Part shown: piece by piece, positions 21,905 through 31,384 of the stretch
Layout: every line of letters begins with the position of its first letter
Numbering within the stretch: the first letter of the stretch is position 1
Assembly (NCBI GenBank): GCA_036925085.1
Contig: JAUPFP010000002.1
Span: 2,316,550-2,380,549, forward strand
Length of the DNA: 64,000 nucleotides
Direction of reading: 5' to 3'
Source of the DNA: Brachycybe producta
Taxonomy: Eukaryota > Arthropoda > Diplopoda > Playtdesmida > Andrognathidae
Notes under the pieces: generated by a model
Told to the model about the DNA's origin: nothing
The model's database searches: none
The model's input: only the letters and a program-made list of their open reading frames with translations
Program-made: the position numbers and the translations under genes

Positions 21905-22838
21905 TTACACATCTGAAAAAATTTCCAAAAGTTACAAGACTTGTGAATTTTTTTGAGAAACAGAATTTACAAGCCCTTGGGAAAAATTTACATGTACTTG
22001 TAGCTTGTAACTTTTGAACTTGTAGAATTGTATTTTTGAGAAACAGGGCCCAGGTTACACTTAAGTGTTTTTATTTACATCTTGTGTAGTTATAGTCTAA
22101 TACAATTTTTATTATAGTTATTATTATTACCATTATTATTAACCAAGTTTTTCCCCCAAAAAAGTATTATACATATGCCCAAAATAAAATTTGATTTGTG
22201 TACTTGAAGATTCATTTGATGTGACACGTGGATAACACCAATTTTGTTTTTCTAGGTTATATACAGTAAGATGACGTTAGGAATAAAACATTGTCAAATA
22301 TGGCCAAAACAACTTTTATTTTATGTTCCTCTGCCATAGGCCTGTTTGGCTGCTAGCAGAGTACTAATTGTAATTGTAATTGTAAGAGGAAAAAATTGCA
22401 CCACGTTGTATCAGAGTTAGACATCATCAGACTAAAATCTAACAATGACTAATTTTGATTGATAGTTAAAACTAATTAGTTATTAGTCACAAATAATTTA
22501 TTAAAAGTTACAATTAATACTTTGTTTCCTCATAATTACATTTTAGTTATTACTCATGATTACCCAATAGTCATAAAGATTAGTCATTAGTCAACTATAT
22601 TTTGACTAATAACTGCTGATTACTGTTGTTGTTAGTAACTTATTTAATATCAATGTCAACAGTGAGGTCATTATGTAAAATAAATCAATTCAGAACTAGT
22701 AGAAATCAAGTCACAATTAAAGGCCAAATCAAACATTATAAACAATAATGTTGACTAATGACTAATCATCACTTATGAACTATAGCTTATTTGCTAATCA
22801 CAAAGAATTTAAACCAGAACTAGTATTTTGTAGTCATT
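21905..22838. other. AT-rich spacer with LINE 3' end
   Basis: No gene. Bases 22331-22386 (TTGGCTGCTAGCAGAGTACTAATTGTAATTG...) equal the 3' end of the LINE at 52435-53010, with an ATTGTA-type tail. The rest is rich in TAGTCATTAGTC-like words, one of which is E2's target. Confidence 0.55.
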
Positions 22839-22842
22839 AGTC

Positions 22843-23519
22843 TGTGAGCTTTTGGCATCGGCCATTTTATTTTACCAACATTAAGATGACATCTTCTGTA
22901 CCTCGATTCTTCTCTGAACTGTACGGTGCCCGCACGGAGAACATTCGAGCTGCAGGGAGAGTTGGATGGAGGTGGATTGTGGTCACTCCTCTGCATAGGG
23001 GTGAAATCTATGCAGCAGAGTGGCGGCCATCTCTCTCTCTTCCGGTCGATGCTGATATACATCTTCTCCTTTCGGTACACCGACAAGAGAAGATGTTGTA
23101 GCTGCTAAGGAATCGTATACCTCCTGCCTTATGGAGTCTCCGGCCTCTGAAGAGAAGTTGGTTACATTAACATAAAGACCACGCTGTTTCTTATTATAAC
23201 TCTTTATTCATCACTTGTAAGAAGCACAGAATACAAGGATGAATATATTAATACTAACGGTGCGTCCTCAGGCCCATGATTCGGATTAAGATCATGTAAT
23301 ACAGGCAAAGGACAAGAACTAACTACAAAGAGGAGCACGGTCCTTTTATACCTTGGACCTGTGTGCACCTGCGAGGTGTAACCAGGTCCAAGTGACCATG
23401 GTTCTATGTGTATCAATCCGCCGCTTGGGTATGAGTCAAAAGGAGGGAGATGGATGAGCAAGAGTTGTTTATCCCCCGGGCTATGGTTTTGGCGAGAACA
23501 CTATTTACAGGGTGTTACA
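22843..23519 (-). repeat. E2 3' LTR (LTR-C)
   Basis: 677 bp; minus-strand sense TGTAACACCC...CTCACA. The internal side abuts GTTGGAAGGTA, a short purine-rich tract that may be the polypurine primer. GTATAAAAGG and a bipartite palindrome mark the promoter. Confidence 0.9.
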
Positions 23520-23813
23520 TACCTTCCAACTTTGCTTGGAGTACGTCCTCGTACTCCAGCCAAGGGTGGAAGGTTTTCAAGTTACGCAGCGGGGAGACAT
23601 GGGTGGATGAGAACTCACCGTGTACAGAGGTAGTTACGGAAAGGCACTGGCACCGAAGTGTCAGCGCCCCTTAAAAATGCAAATTCTGAAAACAAAAAAG
23701 GCAAACACAATTAATACTCGCTGAGTGGCGAGTTCCTATTGAAATTTAAAAAAAATGCTTGTTTATAAAAGAGCAGTTATAACGTATTTTTTTTTTTAAA
23801 TTTTTCGATAATG

Positions 23814-23829
23814 CCACCCGGATGGGTGG
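23814..23829 (-). promoter_or_regulatory. Conserved 3' hairpin of E2
   Basis: CCACCC-GGAT-GGGTGG, the same hairpin as in E1 (2957-2976), lying between the post-pol ORF and the 3' LTR. Confidence 0.5.
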
Positions 23830-23859
23830 CAACCACACGAGTACATGTGGATTTCTAAC

Positions 23860-24753
23860 CTATACCCTCGTCAAGTGATTGCATGCACACGTGCATGCAG
23901 AGACATATCCATGGAGTGCTTGTAGGGGGTCTGACAGTGAGTGGAGGAGGTGGCTCCGCAGCCAAGGATGGTAGGACTCCCAGGCAGCGACGATCCATCT
24001 GTTGTCGAAGCCCCGGAGACTTTCCATGAAACTCCAGTGAACGGTGGCATCGGTGGCGATCAGTCGGGCCAATGGTTGCCCGGTGAGGACGCTGTAAATG
24101 GCGTTCTACAGGATGGCAGCCTGGTAAGTGGCACGGGTCCTCCAAATGATCATTCGGGCAATGCTGTATGCTCCGTTAAGTGGGACTCCCAGGAGACTGT
24201 TGAAGAAAGCCTGCTGAAGGGCACCCAACGCTGGAGTAATGGGCTGCTCGGCAAACTGGTATATTTCGATGTACCGGGTGGACGGAATTAGGTTGGCCAT
24301 TGAGAGTTGCAGGTAGTACGACATCCCTACAACATAGCGTCCTTCCTCCGCTATGTAGAAGCGCGGAAATCCCTCCATCAGGTCATAGTGACCCAGGTAA
24401 TAGGTGTTCGCGGGCTGCACCTGTCGTTGCCAGAGTGCCCAGCAATTGTTTAGCAGTCTTTCACATCGTGCTTCATGACGAAGTGGTCAATATACCGGTA
24501 GTCTCCTGGTAGTGACTGTTGGTATGCGAAAAGGTTGTGTCACTTGCGGCAAGGTTAGTTCGGGGGTTGCTGAGGCTGCGGCAGTATGGCGAGACGAGGT
24601 GGTTGACGTCGTTAGGTCGACAGCGCGTGCTGTGTCGTCCTCAACTTCCTCGATGCCATGTTGCTGTATTGTTGTGTCATCCGGGTCCATCCTAGTAGAT
24701 GGGCCAGAGATGGCATCATCCTGGCTTCCTGTTGTTTCATCGCACTGTGACAT
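23860..24753 (-). pseudogene. E2 post-pol ORF, near-complete
   Basis: Begins MSQCDETTGSQDDAIS (24753) with an acidic, Thr/Ser-rich N-terminal third. Frame changes near 24490 and 24445 lead to RLLNNCWALWQRQVQ, then NTYYLGHYDLMEGFPRFY (about 24365-24415), GALQQAFFNSLLGVPLNG (about 24175-24225), an in-frame stop at 24106-24108, and in the same frame FMESLRGFDNRWIVAAWESY (about 23970-24030) to a stop at 23857-23859. The LNN..W, GHY..EGFPR, LLG..L.G and LRG..D...W blocks align with the C-terminal domain of A and B and with E1. No cysteine pattern, signal peptide or membrane segment is evident. Role unknown; the position is that of env. Confidence 0.65.
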
Positions 24754-24973
24754 CCTTATTCTTTCAAAATTGTTTTCGAAGTGCTGGTGACCAGCTCGGC
24801 GTTGGCTATACTTGTGTATTTTCCGACTTCCCCATCAAAGTGTGAAATTCCAGGGTACCGTGGAATTCGTATAATTCCACGAAGCTAGCTGGAACTCCAA
24901 TAAGCCACCCAATTTGTTTGTTATTGGAGGCTCGCAGGGTGTCGGTTTCTGGGTATTAAACGCCGTTCTTCCA

Positions 24974-26325
24974 CTATTGTTTGTTATTGTTGTCAGACGA
25001 CCTGGTCCCCAAATGCAGTGTACGAAAGTTTTCCCCATTGGGAATTGGATTCGAGTGGTGAAATGTGAGCAGGGGTGTGTGAATGTTTGCAGTCACACAC
25101 GTTGTAGTTTGTTTACATTGGTGTGCATCAGCGAGTGACCAATGTGATGATATAAACAACCAAAAGAAAAAATTTAGGTTGTATGAGTTGTTGATAGGGT
25201 TATTGATGTTTGGTTTATTGTGGTGAAGAGGTAGGTTCCTCTTGTTGTGGGGAGCTGGATTCGTTTCCCCCTCCAACCCTTGAACAACTGTCCTCAGTTT
25301 TGGCTTGATGTGGACAATGTTCACCGTGTCTCGAATCAATCTTCCAAACTTATCTTCGTGCTCCAGCTCGAGCACCGTGTCGCTGATGAGTTTGGTTACC
25401 ATGTAACCATCCCTGTACGAGTAACGTAGCTTCTTGGTCTCATCAGGCACGATGCGTTGATCTCGAACGAGTACTGGGTCTCCGATTTTGTACGTGTATG
25501 GAGTCTTTCGTCTCGCATCATAGTACTTCTTCTGTCGCAAATAGGCCTCATGCAGGTTGGCCCTTGCGATTTCGACCTCTTCCGTGGCAACCACAGAAGG
25601 TGCTGCAGGATTTGAATCCATAACCTTTGGTAGGAGAGGTGCCCGATTGTCGATTCGTAGTCGGGCCTCTCTTCCAAACATTAAGCGGTATGAAAACTTC
25701 GTTGATGTATGGGTCGCGGTGTTGTAAGCAAAGGTTGCTGCTTGAAGATGGAAATACCAATCCCGCTGTCCTTTTTCAGGTGTCAGAAGTCTCTTGACGG
25801 TCTGCATTATAGTTTTGTTGGTCCTTTCTGCAAGACCATCTCCTTGCGGAAAGTACGCTGTCGTGGTGGCGTGCTTTATTCCCAGATCGTCACACAGCGC
25901 TTGTGTGTCTTTAGCTGTAAATGGTGTCCCTCGGTCTGTGATTATCCTCCTGGGCATCCCGATAAGATACATGATCGTATCTTGGCGGAAATTCTTAGTC
26001 GTTTTGTCCGACTGGCTGTGCACAGCTCGTGCGAAGCATAATCTGGTGGCATAGTCCACCACCAGGATGATGTGCTTGACACCACCCAGTGATTTTGGCA
26101 GGGGACCGATATAGTCGATTCCCCAGCATTCACCTGGGTCTCCAATTTCCATTTCATGGAGGAACCCGGGCAACTTGGACTGTGGTGTCTTGCACTTTTG
26201 GCATATTTCGCACGTGCGCACATACTCGATGGTATCTTGCTTCCAGGTTGGCCAAAAGAACCGTTGGCACACCTTTTCCAATGTCTTATCCTGGCCGAAA
26301 TGTCCGGCTTCAGGACTATCGTGTA
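24974..26325 (-). CDS. E2 integrase (3' part of pol)
   Basis: Continues from 38901 across the A insertion. The HHCC finger starts at the break (VHDSPEAGHFGQDKT, then CEICQKC). The catalytic core shows D in GIDYIGPLPKSLGG, D in IITDRGTPF and E in LAERTNKTIMQTV, the D,D(35)E triad. GPF-like tail blocks IGDPVLVRD and LRYSYRDGYMV follow, and KLRTVV ends the part conserved with E1. The frame then runs 100 more residues, including a hydrophobic NFFFWLFISS stretch not seen in E1, to a stop at 24974. The core looks intact, but it is disconnected from RT by A. Confidence 0.85.
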
Positions 26326-27118
26326 TGTAACGTCCCGCCGGACCGTCACAATAACCCCAGTAAGTTCACCCCAAAAACGGCATAAAACTTACCGCTCAAC
26401 CGGCTCCTCACGGGGACGGGACCGTACCCGTAGCCGTCTCCCGCACGGTGCTCCTTGAGTTGTGTCGGCTCCAGGAGCCACGCCCGACGGACACGACGAA
26501 AGACCACGCCACCACGCCGAGAATATCGCGGTAGAACACCGGTTCTACCGCGAGCCGACACGAGGACCGGCCGAAACAAGTCGGTAATAGGACGGTGGTG
26601 ATTTCCCCAAACCAGAAACCCACCCCCCTCGCGGTACTCCCCAAGAAAAGACACGACACCGTAAGTGATGAAGTAAAAAGTGTATTTAATTGACACTTAC
26701 GATGTATGATGAATAAAGAAGGCAGTGATAATATTTACACAACTTGGCTAGTAAACTTCTACCAGCCAAGCCCCCATAAATATATACAAAGGCCAACAGG
26801 CCAAAGGCACAAAAACAGAAGAGGCACTGGCCAGTGGAGGTCTCCTTGACCTCCACCCACAGGTCTAGTCTCATGTACAGCCCACAACCAACTGCCCAGA
26901 TCCTGTGGTTGACTAGGCCACAGGAAACCTCCAGGCAACTCCACCTGGAGGGGACAGAGGTCATATCTGACCTCTTACCCATAGACTTCATGGTGAGAGG
27001 TCTGCTGGCACCAAAATGGCGTCCGTCCCAACAGCCTACTGTAGCTGTCAGGCAGACCACCATAGGGAAATTCATCTGCTCCACCAAAATTAAAATTGGA
27101 GCAGACCAGGTTGCCACA
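26326..27118 (-). repeat. A 3' LTR
   Basis: Minus-strand sense TGTGGCAACC...CGTTACA. It contains a TATATATTTATGG TATA-like stretch (about 26770-26785), a U3 hairpin (26928-26951), an AAAATGGCGTC word (about 27015) and the R-region stem-loop (26527-26552). The frame of the post-pol ORF stays open into it. Confidence 0.93.
26527..26552 (-). promoter_or_regulatory. LTR stem-loop
   Basis: Perfect 11-bp stem CGCGGTAGAAC / GTTCTACCGCG with an ACCG loop. Repeated at 38305-38330 and 53314-53339; the diverged solo LTR keeps pairing with different bases (16559-16582). Confidence 0.65.
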
Positions 27119-27135
27119 ATCCTCTCAACTTCCCT
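27119..27135 (-). promoter_or_regulatory. Polypurine tract of A
   Basis: Minus-strand AGGGAAGTTGAGAGGAT directly before the 3' LTR, the usual primer for plus-strand DNA synthesis. Conserved at 53909-53925 in B. Confidence 0.6.
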
Positions 27136-27866
27136 GTTCCGTCTCGGGAACAGGTCAGTCGAGCCAGCCAGGATTGCTCCCCGAACCTGACCTTCTAAGG
27201 TGCCGGATGGCTTCTCTGGCGGTGTCGCGAAAGTGGAGCCCATCCACTCCGCAGCCCACCGACGTGCCCACCACAAGCACATCTGGGTGTTACGCCACCC
27301 AAAACCAGTATCGAAGACCGTCCCCCTAAGACGGCTTTCCTCCAGGGCTCGGAATTCCTCGAAAGGAATATCCTGGAGTTGCGGACGCGTGTGAAGCGTC
27401 CGACTTGTTAGGAGGTCCACCAGGGCGACCGCGGGCTCGGTCTCGCACCCTGGTAGAGGCTCAGTTAGGAACTGTCCAGCCATACCTCCTAGGTCGCATC
27501 CCAGCAAACGTTGGATGAATGGGGCTGCACACCGGGCTAGACGAACTATCCCGGCATCTAATCCCACCACATCCAAAATAGCAAACGTTTGCTGGACCGG
27601 ATTCACGACCATGACAACCGGAAAACCTCCACAACCAAACGCCACCACATGGCGCATGTTGTACGGCGGTAGCCTTGCTACCCACGGCTCTGGAAGTGGC
27701 TCATCCAGACAGTAGTAGCCGTGGTATTGGCAACCCTCCATTCCCGGCTGGTCCTGCCAGAGACCAAGCCGGTTATTCAGATACACCTCTGCATCTGAAT
27801 ACGGGGGCAATGCGCCAATACGCCGTCCCTCAGCCTCAGGCCTAGGGGAGGTTGACGTTTCAGGTC
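27130..27866 (-). CDS. A post-pol ORF, conserved C-terminal domain
   Basis: About 200 residues from LPPYSDAEVYLNNRLGLWQ through YHGYYCLDEPLPEPW, a hydrophobic HVVAFGCGGFPVVMVVNPV core, APFIQRLLGCDLGG, a FRALEESRLRG block and WRNTQMCLWWARRWAAEW. The LNN..LW, GYY.L.E..P and LLG..L.G blocks match the E1 and E2 post-pol ORFs. In B the same domain is fused in frame to the Lys/Ser-rich upstream part; in A a one-base deletion near 27880 separates them. The frame has no stop before the LTR and runs on to 26686, while B stops at 53986. No enzyme or envelope motif is recognised. Confidence 0.7.
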
Positions 27867-30132
27867 CTAGGGTATCGAATACCCGCCGCCATGGACCGGA
27901 GAGAAGGATGTACCCCCACTGGGGGTCACGGGGCCACGTTTAGTGGGAACACTAGCTCCTGTAACCGAGGTTCCTTCGCCCTTAGGTGAGGGCAAAGTCA
28001 CACGGTGCAGGGTTCCCACTGCTCGAACCCGCAGGCTCGAGACCGCATCCACCTTCGGGGAGGATGGAGGCGTGCCGACCAAAACATCGCGCATCGACCT
28101 ACCATCCATCCGCGCCGCCTCAACGGGACGGGTATGGACTGGTTGACTCCCGGCCGGCGTGCCTGCCTGAGCACGCCGGGACTCCTCCTTTTCCGCCACG
28201 ACGCCTCCAGATTCGGCTCCCTGGCGCCTACTACTGGAGGGTGTCGGACTTCCCTTCCCCTCACGTTTGGACCTCTTATGGTCCTTCTTCTTTTTCTTTT
28301 TCTTCCCGTGAGAGGAAGGTTGACCATGCGTCGGGTCAGACCTAACTGACCCCGACCACTTACTGGGCCGATCAGGCTTAGGCGGGTGGTTAGCCCCCTT
28401 CGCCCTCTCGGACTCCTTCTTCGAAGGTTTTCCGGCCGGAGCCGTACTCTTCTTTGAAGAAGTGCCCTTAGCCGAAGTGACAGTCGAGGAGGACTGTCCG
28501 GAAACAAATCTTCCTCGACCATCCCGAAGGAGAGACTTCTCCTTCGGTGCAAGAGTCGGCTGACTCTTGCCACCAGTCGCTTTGGCTTCCGCACCATGGG
28601 CTGGTGCACTGGAAGCCTGCATCGCCTCCCTCTCGGCGATTCGCTTCTGGCCAGCGATGGTCGTGGCACTCGCAATCGGCAGGACGCCACGACCGACAGG
28701 AGGTTCCCCTGTTTTGAGCGGACTCCGGGCGGGCATTCCCTGCAGGGGAGGGAATTCCGCAGCCCGGCGCTCAAACTCCTGCCGCTCTCCTGCACCGACC
28801 GCACGAGCGATCTGTCGGTGCAGGCTCGCTGCTTGAGCTTGAAGCCGTTTGAGCTTATCCTCTAAGCTCTCGGGCTTCCGAGGTTCGGAGGCCTTTCCTC
28901 GACCGGAGGACCTGGCCTTCTTGCCTCGAGAGCGTTCAGCCACTGGTGGGGTGTGAGGGCGGGACCTCTTTTGTCCCTTGCCACCACCACCACTCACAGA
29001 TTTCCCCGTTTTACCGGGAGCGGGTACTGGAGGCTGAGTCGCCTTCTTCTCCGCTCGCCGGTCCCTCTTCGGGTTGTCCGACCGCCAGCTGGAGGGGCCA
29101 GCTACTGCCTCGGGCGGACCCGATCCAGCAGCCGGCTCCTCTGGCCAGGCAGCCCCTGAACAACCTTCAGGGTGGGCGAGAGTTTCTGCTCGAAGCCCCA
29201 CAGCAGGCGTGAACTTCTTCAACGCCTCCTCCTTGGCTTTGAGCATCGCCTCTCTCTCTGCGAGAGCCTTGGCTCTGGCAGTGATCCGTGCGGCTCCGGA
29301 CTTTTTCTTGCGCTTCTTTGCGCCGTCCTTCCTCACCTGCACGGTTGGAAACTCCCCGACGAAGCATCGACAGTCCCCGACCAGGAAGCCACCTTCCTGG
29401 ACCATGTCCCGTCTAGCTTCATCCAACCGATCCAAGCGGTCTTCTTCTTCGGCCAAGGACACAGCCACGGCCTCCAAAGACATTGGATCGGCGGGAAGTA
29501 CTCCAGGGGATCCCGTCCCAGACGGTTTACCCTCGGAGGCCGAACTACTCCCGTCAGACTCCGAAGAGCCCTCTGAAGAGGCGTTGTGGCTCCGCCACTG
29601 CCTTGAGGCGTCCACCACCGAATCAACGGTGGTTTCGACCTCCATCTCCATGTCAATGACTAAGGACGTTCCCAAGGAGACGTCCTCACTGTCCTCGACC
29701 ACCCTAGACCAATCCAGGAGGTCTCGAACAGACGGAGACCCGGGTTCCGGGGTACTAGCGGTTACCACACCGGTAGCCGCTTTCCCACCATCAACACCCG
29801 CTTCCGCAGCCTCTCCAACCGGAGAAACTACCGCCGCCACCGACTGAACGGTGGTAGCAGCCGTATCTCTGGAGGGAGACTGCAGGTATCTGCCCCAGAA
29901 GGCTCCGACACCGGTCGGAGTCGACGGGGCAGATGCCGGACCTTCCACGGCCTCTGCCGCCGGGGAATCAACAGATTCCACGGTGGCGTCCGCCGTTTCC
30001 GGTCCGCCAGATGATGGGGAGCCCTCCGATCCCGACTCCAACAGCCTTGCATCCCCTGGATGCAGCGGGCTGAGGGAGGGGGACCGGCGGACACTCCCGT
30101 CGCCTTCCTCCTTCTCCTTCTCCGTGGTGAGC
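27867..30132 (-). CDS. A post-pol ORF, low-complexity N-terminal/central part
   Basis: An open frame of about 755 residues downstream of a conserved splice-acceptor-like site (30133). In order: Ser/Pro/Glu-rich acidic region, ETTVDSVVDASRQWRS, a charged helix (EEEDRLDRLDEARRDM), FLVGDCRCFVGEFPTVQV, a basic KKRKKKS then coiled-coil-like ARAKALAEREAMLKAKEEA, a second helix (LEDKLKRLQAQAASLHRQI), and a long Lys/Ser/Pro-rich disordered tail with poly-Lys. B keeps the same frame without internal indels apart from one ~615-base deletion, a nonsense codon and a few shifts, which argues that it was coding. It may be a nucleic-acid-binding or scaffold protein; function not recognised. Confidence 0.6.
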
Positions 30133-30797
30133 CTGCAAAAAAGGGACAAAACCGTTAAAAACAAGTTGTCACCGTGGAAAAGTGAATTCCACGGACTTCC
30201 ACCGTGAGAATTCATGTTTTCACCGTCCAAAGTCGGCAATCCACGGTCAAAACCGTGTTTTACCGCCTTCTTCCGGTGAAAACCACTTTTCCCCCTTCCG
30301 GAACCGGTAGAAAGAGTATTCCACGGGATTTCACCGTGCGAATCGCGGTTTTCACCGTCCAAAGTCGGTAAACCACGGTAAAAACCATGGCTGACCACCT
30401 TCTGACGGTGAAAACACCCTCTCACCGAGTTCCGACGGTTGGAAAGGGCATTGCACGGACTTCTACCGTGCAGAATGCCGTTTTCACCGTCCAAAGTCGG
30501 CAATTCACGGTCAAAACCGTGTTTCACCGCCTTCGATCGGTGAAAACCACTCCCTGGCGGGCTTCTACCATCCAAACACCGTCGAACTTGGGCCTCCCCA
30601 AGCGAAACGGCGCTCGGACGGGCTGAACCCGCCGGAAAAGTGCTTTCCATAGTGGCTTGGCCACCATGACAACAGTCATGGCGGCGAAACCACACCCACC
30701 ACGTGTGTATACGGTCAATGACCGTAAAACACACCGTTAACACTGAAAAGAGAACTGCCAACAGGCAGGAGAAGGAAATTCCCTTAGAGGGACTTAC
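30133..30797 (-). other. Candidate intron with palindromic repeats (A)
   Basis: The minus strand shows AAA|GTAAGT at 30797 and a pyrimidine-rich TTTTGTCCCTTTTTTGCAG|G ending at 30133. B has the same pair 665 bases apart (56966 to 56302). In between lie three ~130-140-base repeats (CCAAAGTCGGC/TAA, then CACGGTnnnnACCGTG palindromes) at about 30219, 30359 and 30490. The frame is open throughout and would encode a hydrophobic CLLAVLFSVLTVCFTVI segment and GF.R..LPTLDGEN repeats, so a coding role is the alternative. Confidence 0.5.
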
Positions 30798-31384
30798 TTT
30801 AGTAATTTTTCTTTTTTTTTCCAGTCTTGGCACGCTTTTCAGATGGTGAATACGTGGTTTTTTCCGTCCACGTGGTGCCGGCGTCCTTTGTTTGAGAGAT
30901 TTACAAACAAGATGGCGCCTAGCCACCAAATTCACCGTTTTAGCGGCTAATGGCCGTGCAGTAGCGGCTAATACGTCATCAGCCGCCTCATGCACGGTCA
31001 CCATGGAGATATCACCGTCGTCTGCCTTTTTAGGGGCAGACACACGGTGAATTCTCCTACACCAAGACTGGAACTGATGGGTAGAGACATTGACCGTCAA
31101 TTCTCTTATATTGACGGTAATGGGAGGCTTCACGGAGGTTTTCACGGACGGATTTCTCCGTCCACGGACCGATTTTGTCGGACCTTGGACCAGACACCTG
31201 GGGATGGGCCGCCCTGGGTTTCTACCGAAACCGTAGCAGGCCCCAAACACCGCAATGTCCGGCCGCCTCCTCTCCCAGCCATCCGCCCAAAGCAGCGGAC
31301 TGCCGGCTCTACCCCACCACGGTAGGGGCACCCACAGGGTACCCCACAACGTGATGCTCCCAATCCGAGGGTCGTACCCACTCA
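30798..31384 (-). other. Region between pol and candidate intron (A)
   Basis: Open in one frame (GRAGSPLLWADGWERRR... to KRKITK) and colinear with B. A conserved GAG|GTGAGTGGG donor-like site at 31385 (B 57565) marks its left-hand start. It contains an ACAAGATGGCGCC word (about 30910). Whether it is a coding exon or untranslated is unclear. Confidence 0.4.

Noticed and set aside
23406..23674. Overlapping plus-strand frames at the E2 3' LTR edge
   Set aside because: They cross the LTR boundary and lie antisense to the element; no homology between copies.
25125..25190. Hydrophobic stretch after E2 integrase as a signal peptide
   Set aside because: E1 lacks it and stops soon after the conserved KLRTVV block, so it is probably read-through of the frame.
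26738..27118. Plus-strand LTR frames near A, B and 38484-38978
   Set aside because: They arise from the same LTR sequence in antisense and have no conserved protein features.
29074..29847. Long plus-strand frame of 257 codons
   Set aside because: It is antisense to the A post-pol ORF and mirrors its biased GC-rich codons; a similar antisense frame occurs in B. There is no independent support.
30640..30780. Transmembrane segment CLLAVLFSVLTVCFTVI as evidence for an envelope protein
   Set aside because: It is conserved in A and B but falls inside the candidate intron, and there is no other envelope feature. It is not used as support for env.
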